Source: CAVTWY01 sp963738615 (lineage in GTDB: Bacteria; Pseudomonadota; Gammaproteobacteria; Burkholderiales; Burkholderiaceae_C). Taken from it: DNA of 64,000 bases. Location: contig CAVTXI010000012.1 of NCBI GenBank assembly GCA_963738615.1, positions 1,116,001 through 1,180,000 of the forward strand, in the 5' to 3' direction. Below the pieces are notes generated by a model that was not told the DNA's origin, searched no databases, and was given only the letters and a program-made list of their open reading frames with translations. A program made the translations under genes and the position numbers. Numbering within the stretch: the stretch's first letter is position 1; every line of letters begins with the position of its first letter. This document shows, piece by piece, positions 1 to 9,083 of this stretch.

Positions 1-1
1 G

Positions 2-829
2 AGCGCCGTGCTGGCACGCCTCGCGCAACACCGCCGCGACGATACGGCCGTTGTCAGCCACCTGCGCATCGAGCCGCGCCGGGTCGGCTGGCCCAACTTC
101 GCTGCCGCAGGCTTCGAGCCCCCTTGTCGTGACGATCGCTTTCGCGAGCCACGCCACACGCATTGCGTGGACCTTCGTGCCACCGAACACGAGCGGCTGC
201 TGGCGATGAAGCCCAAGGGCCGCTACAACGTGGGGCTGGCACGGCGTCGCGGGGTGACGGTGGTCGAAGACAACACGGACGGTAGCCTCGAAGACTTCCT
301 CGCCATTCACAACGACACCGCGCGTCGTCAGGACCTGAAGCGCCGATCGCACCGCTACTTCGCGGACATCAAGCGTGAATTCGGACCCCCACACTCGCTG
401 CCCCGGGCGCAGTTCTTCTTCGCCGAGTTGGCCGGCCGCCGGCTGGCCTGCGCTCTCGTCATCCGCTTCGCCGAACGTGCCACCTACCTTTACGGTGGCT
501 CGCTCGACGAACAGCGCGAGGTGATGGCACCGTACCTGCTGCACCACGAGATCATGAATCGCATGGCCGCCGCGGGCTGCATCTGCTACGACCTGTGGGG
601 CACGGCGCCGCCCGGGCAGCTCGAGCACGACTGGGCCGGCCTCAGTGCTTTCAAGCGCAAGTTCGGTGGCACGGAAGTCGCCCACGTACCGACGCTGGAT
701 CACATCTACGACCACGCGGCTTATGCCCGCTTCGTCGAGACCGAATCAAAGCCTGCGCGCAGCACCGAGAACCCCGACGAGCGCATCAAAGAACGCACAC
801 AGCCATTTGCCGATGCCGTGACGCCATGA
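2..829 (+). CDS. FemAB-like aminoacyltransferase (GNAT fold), 5' end cut by the window
   Basis: The frame is already open at the window edge, so the N-terminus is missing. The visible ~275 residues fit the C-terminal GNAT-like half of FemAB/FemX-family proteins, which move an aminoacyl group from tRNA to a peptidoglycan precursor or similar acceptor. The supporting motifs are MKPKGRYNV (near residue 67) and YDLWGTAPP followed by GLSAFKRKFGG near the end. The stop overlaps the next start in an ATGA junction at 826-829, so the next gene is probably translationally coupled. Family assignment is fairly safe; the substrate is unknown. A role in exopolysaccharide systems is possible because FemAB-like genes also occur there. 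Confidence 0.72.
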   Translation, partial: SAVLARLAQHRRDDTAVVSHLRIEPRRVGWPNFAAAGFEPPCRDDRFREPRHTHCVDLRATEHERLLAMKPKGRYNVGLARRRGVTVVEDNTDGSLEDFLAIHNDTARRQDLKRRSHRYFADIKREFGPPHSLPRAQFFFAELAGRRLACALVIRFAERATYLYGGSLDEQREVMAPYLLHHEIMNRMAAAGCICYDLWGTAPPGQLEHDWAGLSAFKRKFGGTEVAHVPTLDHIYDHAAYARFVETESKPARSTENPDERIKERTQPFADAVTP

Positions 830-1530
830 AAGGTCCACCCATGCTCGCGACCGGCACCGCCCGCGGTTTGCAGGATCTGCAAGTCTGGGTTGAGTGCCTG
901 CCCGAGCCGCTGCGCACGCAGTTGCTGCGAGACCTCCGTCTGGAGCACTTCGAGCGCTGGCGGCGCGACGGACTGCCTTTCTACCGCACCACCTTCTGGT
1001 ATCCATCAGATCGCGAGCCGTCGCATATCGTCGAGCAGGTGATCGAGGTGCTGCGCGAGGCGGCACGTCCGTCACCGCAGGTCATCGGTGTCGAGTGGTG
1101 GTTCAGCGTGCTGGGCACCAACGCCACGCCCCAGTGGCTGCTGCCGTGCCACTTCGACCGCGCCGACCTCGACGAGATCAACCCCGCGCGTATCCGGCAC
1201 CCCGAATCGGCCAGCGTGTTCTTCTTCAACGCAGTTCCCTACGGCGAACTGGTGATCACCGACCAGGTGCTCGGCGAGGACGGCCGGCCCAGCCCGCGCG
1301 AACCGCGCGAGATGCGCTTCGTGCCACCGGGCGAGAACCGCTACGCAGTCTTTCCTGGGCACCTTTTCCACGGCGTGATCGGCCGCATGTGGCGGCCCGA
1401 AGAAAACGAGTGCCTGCGCGTGAGCCTCGCGGTCAATTGGTGGACCGAACGGCCCGCAGCCCCCTACCTGCGCGACTCGAGCGAAGCCGTGCAGATCTTC
1501 GACCTCGGGGCCGCGCCGGTCGAGGCTTAG
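826..1530 (+). CDS. 2OG-Fe(II) oxygenase-like protein
   Basis: The product is 234 aa. I chose the ATG at 826 because it overlaps the upstream stop (ATGA); ATG 841 is an alternative. The pattern is that of a non-heme iron, 2-oxoglutarate-dependent oxygenase: an HxD pair in CHFDRADLDE, a distal His in FPGHLFHGV, and an Arg in LRVSLAVNWW placed to bind the 2-oxoglutarate carboxylate. There is no signal peptide. Coupling to the FemAB-like transferase suggests the two act on one pathway, perhaps hydroxylating the acceptor or product. The substrate is not deducible. The family call rests on motif order only. Confidence 0.55.
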   Translation: MKGPPMLATGTARGLQDLQVWVECLPEPLRTQLLRDLRLEHFERWRRDGLPFYRTTFWYPSDREPSHIVEQVIEVLREAARPSPQVIGVEWWFSVLGTNATPQWLLPCHFDRADLDEINPARIRHPESASVFFFNAVPYGELVITDQVLGEDGRPSPREPREMRFVPPGENRYAVFPGHLFHGVIGRMWRPEENECLRVSLAVNWWTERPAAPYLRDSSEAVQIFDLGAAPVEA

Positions 1531-1550
1531 CTGGCGCGTGGGCCGAACGT

Positions 1551-2345
1551 CTACGCCGCGGTCTTCGCGATCAGCGCCAACGCCTCGCCGTGGCGCGCCG
1601 CGTCTCCCGCCGCGAGCACCTGCGAGCCGCTGGCGAGCGTGATCGGGCGCCCTTGCCAGTCGGTGATGACGCCGCCCGCGCCCTCGATCAGCGGGCGGAA
1701 GGCGGCGTAGTCGTAAAGCTTCAGGCCGGCATCGATGGCCAGGTCGGCTCGCCCGGCGGCCAGCAGGCCGTAGCTCATGCAGCAGCCGCCGTAGACGCGC
1801 CACGCCGTGGGCTTGCGAAGGGCTTCGAGCGCTGGGCGCTCGTTCGGGCCCAGAAAGTCGGGGTTGCTGGTGGTGAGGATGGCAGCACTCAGGTCGGCGC
1901 ACGCCCGCGTGCGGATCGCCCTGCCGTTGAGGGTGCTGGCGCGCCCGGTCACGCCGACGTAACGCTGATTGGTGACCGGCAGATGCATCACGCCCAGCAC
2001 CGGCACCCCCTGCCAAGCCAACGCGATCAACGTGCCGAAGACGGGCAGGCCCGCGATGAAGGGCGCAGTCCCATCGATCGGATCGAGGATCCACACCGCG
2101 TCGGCATCGAGCCCCCACGCGCCGCCCTCTTCGCCCAGGATGCCGTGGCCCGGATAGCGAGCGCCGATCATCTCGCGCAGGCGAGCCTCGATCTCTTCGT
2201 CCAGCGAGGTGACGAAGCTGTGGTCAGCCTTGACCCGCACTTCGGGCTGAAGCGACGCAGTCGATGTGAATAGCGTATGCGCGGCATCGGCAAGCGCGTG
2301 CGCAAAGTGCAGCCACTCGTCGAGAAGCTTGTCGCGCGGCTGCAC
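1551..2345 (-). CDS. hisN: Inositol-monophosphatase-family phosphatase, probably histidinol-phosphatase HisN
   Basis: The product is 264 aa with a GTG start. It carries the metal-site motifs of the Li-sensitive phosphatase family in order: GEEGG near residue 90, WILDPIDGT near 105-113, and a C-terminal LYDYAAFRPLIEGAGG in place of the usual WDxAAG. HisN-type members hydrolyse histidinol phosphate to histidinol, and this length and sequence style match them better than SuhB. There are no other histidine genes nearby, so inositol-1-phosphatase or another sugar phosphatase is possible. It lies back to back with ndh across about 127 bases. Confidence 0.72.
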   Translation of the reverse strand: MQPRDKLLDEWLHFAHALADAAHTLFTSTASLQPEVRVKADHSFVTSLDEEIEARLREMIGARYPGHGILGEEGGAWGLDADAVWILDPIDGTAPFIAGLPVFGTLIALAWQGVPVLGVMHLPVTNQRYVGVTGRASTLNGRAIRTRACADLSAAILTTSNPDFLGPNERPALEALRKPTAWRVYGGCCMSYGLLAAGRADLAIDAGLKLYDYAAFRPLIEGAGGVITDWQGRPITLASGSQVLAAGDAARHGEALALIAKTAA

Positions 2346-2472
2346 GGTGTTCGCGTCAGCCGCCGACGGACCAGCGTTTCGATGTAGCGGCGTTTATCAC
2401 TGGAGCGGCCCTCGCGGCCGGCATTGTCCAGCGAACTTGGGCCCCGCGAAAGCCGGCAGAATCGCGGCCACC

Positions 2473-3840
2473 GTGAACCCGACCCACACATCGCCGCGCC
2501 TGCATCGCATCATCATCGTCGGCGGCGGCGCCGGCGGACTCGAACTGGCAACGCGGCTGGGCGACAAGCTCGGCAAGCGCCGCCAAGCGCAGGTGACGCT
2601 GATTGACCGCGTGCGCACGCACCTGTGGAAGCCCAAGCTGCACGAGGTCGCCGCCGGCAGCATGGACCTGGGGCTCAACGAGGTGTCGTACCGCGCACAG
2701 GCGCATTGGCACGGCTTCACGTTCGCCGTCGGCGAGATGACCGGGTTGGACCGCGAGCGCAAGCTGGTGCACGTGGCCGCCTTCGTCGACGAAGACAACG
2801 TCGAGATCACGCCCGCGCGCAGCATCCCCTACGACACACTCGTGATCGCGATCGGCAGCCAGAGCAACGACTTCGGCACGCCCGGCGTGAGCGAACACGC
2901 GCTGAAGCTCGAGACCACCGCCGACGCGCGTCTGTTCCATCGACGCCTGATCAACGCGGGCGTACGCGCACACACGCAGGCAGGTCCGCTGAAGCCGGGC
3001 CAGCTGCAGGTGGCGATCATCGGCGCGGGCGCCACCGGCGTGGAACTCGCGGCCGAACTGCATCGCTCGACGCGCGTGCTCGTGTCCTACGGCCTCGACC
3101 GCATCGACCCCGACAAGGACCTGAATCTGCACGTCATCGAAGCCGCGCCGCGCGTGCTGCCCGGCCTGCCCGAGCGGTTGTCGGTCGCCACGCTCGAACT
3201 GCTGCGCGGGCTGGACGTGCAAGTGCACGTGAACTCGAAAGTCGCGGCGATCGAACACGAACGTGTGGTGCTGGCCGACGGCCGCGCGATCGACGCCGAA
3301 CTGATCGTCTGGGCCGCGGGCGTGAAGGCGCCCGACTTCCTGAAAGACATCGCCGGGCTCGAGACCAACCGCATCAACCAACTCGTCGTCACGCCCACGC
3401 TGCAAGCCACGCGCGACCACAACATCTTCGCGTTCGGCGACTGCGCCGCGTGCCTGTGGCCGCAGGCCGCCCAAGCCAGTGGCGGCACCGCGCCGACGGG
3501 CTCACCGCGCACCGTGCCGCCGCGCGCGCAGGCCGCGCATCAGCAGGCGTCGCATCTGGTGAAGCAAATCCAGCGCCGCATGGCGAAGCAACCGCTCGTG
3601 CCCTACACCTACCGCGACTTCGGTTCGCTGGTCTCGCTGGGCGAATACAGCACCGTCGGCAACATGATGGGCGGCCTGATCGGCGGCAGCCTGATGATCG
3701 AAGGCCTGTTCGCGAAGGGCATGTACCTGTCGCTGTACAAGATGCACGAGCTGGCGCTGCACGGCTTCCCGAAGGTGGCGCTGGACACGCTGGCACGCAT
3801 GATCACGCGGCGCACCGAGCCGCATGTGAAGCTGCATTGA
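2473..3840 (+). CDS. ndh: Type II NADH dehydrogenase (NADH:quinone oxidoreductase)
   Basis: The product is 455 aa from a GTG at 2473, just before RIIIVGGGAGGLELA, the FAD-binding GxGxxG near residue 11. A second nucleotide-binding motif, VAIIGAGATGVELAAEL (about residue 180), binds NADH. The FAD-contacting ends IFAFGDCAAC and the PPRAQAAHQQA segment are typical of NDH-2. It passes electrons from NADH to quinone at the inner membrane without pumping protons. The C-terminal hydrophobic stretch with MMGGLIGGSLMIEG fits membrane attachment. The frame is open further upstream, but that extension lacks family similarity, so I left it out. Confidence 0.9.
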   Translation: MNPTHTSPRLHRIIIVGGGAGGLELATRLGDKLGKRRQAQVTLIDRVRTHLWKPKLHEVAAGSMDLGLNEVSYRAQAHWHGFTFAVGEMTGLDRERKLVHVAAFVDEDNVEITPARSIPYDTLVIAIGSQSNDFGTPGVSEHALKLETTADARLFHRRLINAGVRAHTQAGPLKPGQLQVAIIGAGATGVELAAELHRSTRVLVSYGLDRIDPDKDLNLHVIEAAPRVLPGLPERLSVATLELLRGLDVQVHVNSKVAAIEHERVVLADGRAIDAELIVWAAGVKAPDFLKDIAGLETNRINQLVVTPTLQATRDHNIFAFGDCAACLWPQAAQASGGTAPTGSPRTVPPRAQAAHQQASHLVKQIQRRMAKQPLVPYTYRDFGSLVSLGEYSTVGNMMGGLIGGSLMIEGLFAKGMYLSLYKMHELALHGFPKVALDTLARMITRRTEPHVKLH

Positions 3841-3852
3841 GCACGCGCGGAT

Positions 3853-4128
3853 TTAGCGCTTGCCCTTCGGCGTCTTCTGGCGCCGCCGCCAATACTGGAA
3901 CTCGTCCTCGTTGAACTCGATGTCGAGTTCCTGCACGCGCTCCTGAAGCCGTTCCTGCACACGCACGACCGTCAGGTTGTGAATCAACGGGCCGATCTCC
4001 TCGACGAAGAACGACAGCAGCGCACCCGCCGCGATGTTGCCGATGCGCTGGTCGAGCTCTTCCGCGAAGTAGCGCTCGATCGACGCAACAGCCTGATCGC
4101 GGGCTTCACGTGGTAGTTCGATGGGCAT
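3853..4128 (-). CDS. DUF2164 family protein
   Basis: A small protein of about 91 aa from the ATG at 4128 (a TTG at 4149 would add 7 residues). The line-up IELPREARDQAVASIERYF, then ELDQRIGNIAAGALLSFFVEEIGPLIHN, matches the pattern I recall for DUF2164: a short helical domain with a conserved IxRYF and GxxxAxxLLxFxxxEIGPxxYN. It ends in a basic tail. The function of the family is unknown. It sits convergently against ndh and 17 bases downstream of the VapC-like toxin, so it may be in the same transcript as that module. Confidence 0.65.
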   Translation of the reverse strand: MPIELPREARDQAVASIERYFAEELDQRIGNIAAGALLSFFVEEIGPLIHNLTVVRVQERLQERVQELDIEFNEDEFQYWRRRQKTPKGKR

Positions 4129-4145
4129 ACGCGCGGCCGTCGATG

Positions 4146-4580
4146 TCAAACCAGCGGATCTCGCACATCGAGGAAATCGAACTTCTTGAAGTCCCGATCG
4201 TGCGTGTACAGCGTGCGCACCCCGTGCTGATGCAGCACGGCCGCCAAATGTGCGTCGGGCACCAGGTTGCCGCGCGTGGGCACGCCGTCGGTGATGCCTC
4301 GATACACCGCCAGGAAGCCCTCAGCCTCGCCGATGGGTCGGCAATGCGGCAAGGCGAGCAGGGACTCGACGTTGCGCATGGCCTCGGCCGGTGAGAGCGG
4401 CTTGTCGAAGATCGACGCGTGGGTGGCAATGCGCAGGTAGCCCATCACAGTGGGCCAAGCCAGGACGAACACCTCGCGGCGGCTTGAACATTCCGCCAGG
4501 AACGAGCCCGCCTTCTCGTGCAACGGGCTGCCTTCGTTGGACGCGTAGAGCAGGATGTTGACGTCGATGCCGTAGCTCAT
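4146..4580 (-). CDS. vapC: PIN-domain VapC-type ribonuclease toxin
   Basis: The product is 144 aa. The start at 4580 is the ATG overlapping the antitoxin stop (TGATG); the longer open frame upstream runs through the antitoxin gene. The PIN fold is visible: an N-terminal acidic residue in GIDVNILLYA, a middle acidic region in VPDAHLAAVL, and the C-terminal TLYTHDRDFKKF where the last metal-binding Asp residues lie. VapC toxins cleave RNA, often tRNA, using Mg2+ or Mn2+. It is coexpressed with the antitoxin that neutralises it. Confidence 0.85.
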   Translation of the reverse strand: MSYGIDVNILLYASNEGSPLHEKAGSFLAECSSRREVFVLAWPTVMGYLRIATHASIFDKPLSPAEAMRNVESLLALPHCRPIGEAEGFLAVYRGITDGVPTRGNLVPDAHLAAVLHQHGVRTLYTHDRDFKKFDFLDVRDPLV

Positions 4581-4822
4581 CAGCGCGGCTCGTCCATCGC
4601 ATCGAGCAGAGCCTGTTTGTCCGCCAGGTCCACCCTGGCCTTCATCGGCTTCGAGACCCAACGGAACGCCGGCTTGGCATTCGCTGCCGCCGGATCCCTC
4701 GAAGCGGCCAGCGACTGCGCGAGCAGGTCGGACACGAGCCGGCCCATCGACTTGCCCTCAAGCCGCTGCAGGCGCTTGATCTCCTCGAGGATCGGGTCGT
4801 CGATGTCGATGGTGGTGCGCAT
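4580..4822 (-). CDS. vapB: VapB-type ribbon-helix-helix antitoxin
   Basis: The product is 80 aa. The N-terminal beta strand MRTTIDIDDPILEEIK and the helices that follow form a ribbon-helix-helix DNA-binding domain. The C-terminal part (from about residue 45) would wrap the toxin. The stop overlaps the toxin start by one base, the usual antitoxin-first arrangement. Such proteins autorepress their own promoter, which here should lie in 4823-4922. Confidence 0.82.
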   Translation of the reverse strand: MRTTIDIDDPILEEIKRLQRLEGKSMGRLVSDLLAQSLAASRDPAAANAKPAFRWVSKPMKARVDLADKQALLDAMDEPR

Positions 4823-4922
4823 GATGCGTGATGCTAATCAAGTTCGCATCAAGCGTCAAATCACTGGCGCGCCGTGGGTGGTGACGGTGAAGACCGGATT
4901 CAGGATCGAAGGCTGAACGCCG

Positions 4923-6128
4923 TCAAACCCGCTCAACCACCATCGCAATGCCCTGCCCCACGCCGATGCACATCGTGCACAGCGCGTAACGGCCCTTCGT
5001 TCGGTGCAGTTGGTTGACGGCCGTCGTCACCAACCGCGCACCGCTGGCACCCAGCGGGTGCCCAAGCGCAATCGCACCGCCGTTGGGGTTCACGCGCGGG
5101 TCGTCGTCTTGCAGGCCCAGGTCGCGCAGCACCGCCAGGCCCTGCGCGGCGAAGGCTTCGTTCAGCTCGATCACGTCGATCTGCTCGAGCTTCAGGCCCG
5201 TAAGTTCGAGCACGCGGCGTGTGGCTGGTGCGGGGCCGATGCCCATGATGCGTGGGGCGACGCCGGCCGTGGCCATGCCGACCACGCGTGCGCGCGGCGT
5301 CAGGCCGTGCGCCTTGGCTGCGGCTTCGTTGGCGAGCAGCAGCGCGCACGAACCGTCGTTGACGCCGCTGGCGTTGCCTGCGGTCACGCTGCCGTCGGGC
5401 TTGACCACACCCTTCAGCTTGGCCAGCGATTCCATCGTGGTGTCGCGCGGATGTTCGTCTTTCGACACGACGATCGCGTCGCCCTTCTTCTGCGCGATCG
5501 TCACAGGCACGATTTCGGCGTCGAAGAAGCCGGACTTCTGCGCGGCGACGGCGCGCTGTTGCGAGCGCAGGGCCATCTTGTCTTGATCTTCGCGGCCGAT
5601 CTTGTAGTCACTCGCGACGTTCTCGGCGGTTTCGGGCATCGAGTCGACGCCGTGCTTTTCCTTCATCAGCTTGTTGACGAAGCGCCAGCCGATGGTCGTG
5701 TCGTAGACGGCGTTGGTGCGTGCGAAGGCGCTGTCGGCCTTGGGCATCACGAAAGGTGCGCGGCTCATGCTTTCGACGCCGCCGGCGATCATCAGTCGCG
5801 CTTCGCCGGCCTTGATCGCACGCGCGGCGATGCCAACGGCGTCCATGCCCGATCCGCACAGGCGGTTGATGGTGGCGCCGGCCACGTCGATCGGCAGGCC
5901 CGCCAGCAACGCAGACATGCGCGCAACGTTGCGGTTGTCTTCGCCGGCTTGGTTCGCACAGCCGTAGATCACGTCGTCGATGGCCTGCCAGTCGACTTTC
6001 GCGTTGCGCTTCATCAGCGCGGCGATCGGCACGGCGCCCAGGTCGTCGGCACGCACGGACGACAGCGCGCCGCCGTAGCGGCCGAAGGGGGTGCGGACGG
6101 CGTCGCAGATGAAGGCTTGGTGAATCAT
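4923..6128 (-). CDS. pcaF: 3-oxoadipyl-CoA thiolase (acetyl-CoA C-acyltransferase)
   Basis: The product is 401 aa, full length for thiolases. The nucleophile is Cys91 in INRLCGSGMDA. The other catalytic motifs are NEAFAAQ, GHPLGASGAR (His) and CIGVGQG near the C-terminus (second Cys). It cleaves 3-oxoadipyl-CoA with CoA into succinyl-CoA and acetyl-CoA, the last step of the box route. The ATG overlaps the stop of the upstream dehydrogenase (ATGA), so it is the last gene of the box operon. It could equally be named paaJ; a general beta-ketothiolase is less likely given the context. Confidence 0.88.
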   Translation of the reverse strand: MIHQAFICDAVRTPFGRYGGALSSVRADDLGAVPIAALMKRNAKVDWQAIDDVIYGCANQAGEDNRNVARMSALLAGLPIDVAGATINRLCGSGMDAVGIAARAIKAGEARLMIAGGVESMSRAPFVMPKADSAFARTNAVYDTTIGWRFVNKLMKEKHGVDSMPETAENVASDYKIGREDQDKMALRSQQRAVAAQKSGFFDAEIVPVTIAQKKGDAIVVSKDEHPRDTTMESLAKLKGVVKPDGSVTAGNASGVNDGSCALLLANEAAAKAHGLTPRARVVGMATAGVAPRIMGIGPAPATRRVLELTGLKLEQIDVIELNEAFAAQGLAVLRDLGLQDDDPRVNPNGGAIALGHPLGASGARLVTTAVNQLHRTKGRYALCTMCIGVGQGIAMVVERV

Positions 6129-7724
6129 GGTTGGTAGTCCGTGTCTTGGAAGATGGGCGCAGAGCTCGCCCGGGCGGCCGGCTCGGTGCGCGCATGCATC
6201 GGCGCGACACGCTCACGCAGCCAGGGGCTCGCGCGGTAGCGTTCGCCGCGATAGCGTGCATCGAGTCGGTCGAGCAACGCGACGACCTCGGTGGCGGTCC
6301 AAGCAGACAGCCACTCGAACGGGCCCGACGGATAGTTGACGCCAAGCTTCATCGCAGCGTCGGCACCGGCTTCGTCGCACACGCCCTGGTGCACGGCGTC
6401 GGCGGCTTCGTTGATCAACATCGCGATCGTGCGCGCGACGATCAGCCCCGGCGTATCGGCCACCTGCTGCGGCGAAAAGCCCAGCGCCGCAAGCCAAGAC
6501 GCCGCGTGCGCCGCCAAGCCTGCAGGCGCGCCATACGGCACCGCAAACGCCAACGCAGAACCCGGGGCCGGTGGGTCCTGCGCCACGCGGTCGAAAACGG
6601 CGACGTGCTTCTGCTGCAGATCACGCGCCACGTCGCGCGCGCTGCGGCCGTCGGTCATCATCAGGCGCACACCGTCGATCTCGACGCCAACCCAATAGTC
6701 GGTGTCGCGCTTGCGTGCCGGGCCCCAGCCCTGCGGCGCGAGTGCTTTCTCGGCGGCGTCTTCGAGTGCGTCGGCCACCGGGCCGTCACCGTGCACGGTC
6801 AGGCTTCGAGACTGCACGGGTGCAGCGTGCACGGCCACCGGCAGCGCCTGCGGACCTTCGGGGTAGCGGTAGAAGCCACGCCCGCTCTTGCGGCCGAACA
6901 AGCCGCCGTCGACCATTTCCTTCTGCACCAGCGACGGCACGTAGCGCTTGTCGTAGAAGTTGGCTTCGTACACCGAGTTCGTGACCGCGAAGTTGGTGTC
7001 GTGGCCGATCAGGTCCATCAGCTCGCACGGGCCCATGCGGAAGCCCGCCGCACTCAGGCACGCGTCGATCACCTGCGGCGTGGCGGCTTGTTCTTGCAGC
7101 AGCGCAAGCGTTTCGGCGTAGTACGGCCGCGCGATGCGGTTGACGATGAAGCCCGGCGTGGACTTCGCGTGCACCGGCGTTTTGCCCCAAGCACTGCTCA
7201 GCTCGAAGATCGCAGCGCGCGACCTCGGGGTCGGTGTGCAAGCCGCTCACCACCTCGACCAACTTCATCAGCGCCACGGGGTTGAAGAAGTGCATGCCGA
7301 CCAAGCGGCCCGGGTGCTGCATGCCGTTGGCCAGCGCAGTGACCGAGATCGACGACGTGTTCGTCGCGAGGATTGCGTCGGCTGCCACCACCGCCTCGAG
7401 GTCCTTCAGCAGCTTGCGCTTGACCTCGAGGTTCTCGACGATCGCTTCGACGACCAGGCGCGCGCTTTTCGCATCGTCGAGTGAGCGTGCCGGAACGATG
7501 CGCTCGAGGGTCGCAGTCGCCGCCGCGGCGCCAAGCTTGCCCTTCGCGACCAGCCCGTCGAGCGTCGCGGCGAGCTTCGCCTTCGCGTCCGCCGCCGCAC
7601 CCTCGCGCGCGTCGTGCAGCCAGACACGGTGGCCGGCTTGCGCGGCAACCTGTGCAATGCCGGCGCCCATGATGCCCGCGCCAATCACCAGCACGGGCGC
7701 CGAATCCAGATCGATCGATGACAT
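6125..7724 (-). CDS. paaH: 3-hydroxyacyl-CoA dehydrogenase (PaaH-like), one frameshift
   Basis: Two frames join into one ~530-aa protein. The first (7724 to about 7215) holds the NAD-binding VIGAGIMGAGIAQVAA, then VEAIVE, NTSSISVTALA and MHFFNP. The second begins just after TDPEVAR and continues with HAKSTPGFIVNRIARPYYAE, ending with a second C-terminal dehydrogenase repeat. This double C-domain layout is that of PaaH. It oxidises 3-hydroxyadipyl-CoA to 3-oxoadipyl-CoA, feeding the coupled thiolase. The break near 7215 is one surplus base (or two missing), and both halves are otherwise intact, so I read it as a sequencing indel. Confidence 0.85.
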
Positions 7725-7769
7725 CTCGAGTCCCCTGTCGTTCGCGCGACTGTACGTCTCAGTACGTCT

Positions 7770-9053
7770 TCAGTACGTCTCGAGGTGCAGCCGTCCCTGC
7801 TGCTTCATCTGCGCGCCGATCGCGTCCCAGTCGAGCCCGGCCTTCTTCGCCACGTCGCTCATCGCCAGCACCACGCCCTCTTCCATCGACTTCAGGCCGC
7901 AGACGTAGAAGTAGGCGTTGGGGTCGCTCAGCAGCGGCGCCAGGTCGGCCGCGCGTTCGCGCATCGCGTCTTGCACGTACTTCTTCGGCTGGTCCTGCGT
8001 GCGGCTGAACGCGAAACTGATGTCGATGAAGTCCTTCGGCAGGTTTTGCAGCGGGCCGAAGTACGGCAGCTCTTCCTTCGTTCGTGCACCGAAGAAGAGC
8101 ATCAGCTTGCCGCTTTCGAACTTGCCGCTGGCGCGCAGGCGGCGGCGCCATTCGGTCATCGCGCGCATGGGCGCGCTGCCGGTGCCGGTGCAGATCATCA
8201 CGACGTGGCTCTTCGGGTGGTTGGGCATCAGGAAGCTGGTGCCGAACGGGCCGATCACTTGACTTTCTCGCCGACCTCGAGGTCGCACATGTAGTTGCTG
8301 CCGACGCCGCGCACCGGCTTGCCCTGGTGGTCTTCCAGCACGCGCTTGATCGTCAGCGACACGTTGTTGTAGCCCGGGCGCTCGCCGTTGCGTGGGCTTG
8401 CGATCGAGTACTGGCGCGCGTGGTGCGGCTTGCCGCGCTCGTCGACGCCCGGCGGAATGATGCCGATCGATTGGCCCTCGAGCACCGGGAACGGCATCGC
8501 GCCGAAGTCGAGCATCACGTGATGGGTGTCGTACTCCTTGCCCACCTCGGTCACGCGCACGTTGCCCACGCAGGTGGCGGTCACGGACTTCTCGGCCGCC
8601 TTCGCGCCGTACAGGTTGATGTAGGCGTGCGCCGCCGACCACGGCGGGATCGACGCGCCGTATTGCGCCGAGACGAACGGCGCGTCGGTCGACGTGACGG
8701 CGGCTTGCAGTTCGACCGGTGCCGGCTGCGGCGCGACCGCGTCGGCCGACACGCCGGCCTCGGCGAGTTGCTCGGGCGACAGGTCGGCCGGGCAGGTCGT
8801 CCCAGGTCAGCTGTTCTTCGACGCTGTACGCCTTCACGGTCGGCACCTTGCGCCAGTTGTCGATCGACCCCGTGGGGCATGGCGAGATGCACGCCATGCA
8901 GAAGTTGCACTTGGCCGCATCGACGACGTAGTTGCGCGAGTCGTGCGTGATCGCGCCCGTGGGGCACGTCGCTTCGCAGGTGTTGCAGCGGATGCAGATG
9001 ACCGGGTCGATCAGGTGCTGCTCGAGGATGGCGCCTTCGTGCGGGGCGTTCAT
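7770..9053 (-). CDS. boxA: Benzoyl-CoA 2,3-epoxidase reductase subunit BoxA, two frameshifts
   Basis: The ATG at 9053 has AGGAGA about nine bases upstream. The N-terminus carries two 4Fe-4S ferredoxin motifs (ICIRCNTCEATCP and CNFCMACISPCP). The middle is an FAD-binding ferredoxin-reductase domain with RQYSIAS, and the end is the NADPH domain (ICTGTGSAPMRAM, YFYVCGLKSMEEGV). BoxA passes electrons from NADPH to BoxB. The frame is lost near 8790 (one extra base) and restored near 8262, so most of the middle is in another frame. The sum length, ~427 aa, is normal for BoxA. The C-terminal LETY is complete. Confidence 0.9.
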   Translation of the reverse strand: MNAPHEGAILEQHLIDPVICIRCNTCEATCPTGAITHDSRNYVVDAAKCNFCMACISPCPTGSIDNWRKVPTVKAYSVEEQLTWDDLPGRPVARATRRGRRVGRRGRAAAGTGRTASRRHVDRRAVRLGAIRRVDPAVVGGARLHQPVRREGGREVRDRHLRGQRARDRGGQGVRHPSRDARLRRDAVPGARGPIDRHHSAGRRRARQAAPRAPVLDRKPTQRRAPGLQQRVADDQARAGRPPGQAGARRRQQLHVRPRGRRESQVIGPFGTSFLMPNHPKSHVVMICTGTGSAPMRAMTEWRRRLRASGKFESGKLMLFFGARTKEELPYFGPLQNLPKDFIDISFAFSRTQDQPKKYVQDAMRERAADLAPLLSDPNAYFYVCGLKSMEEGVVLAMSDVAKKAGLDWDAIGAQMKQQGRLHLETY

Positions 9054-9083
9054 GTGATGATGTCTCCTGTTGGCTTGTTCTCT

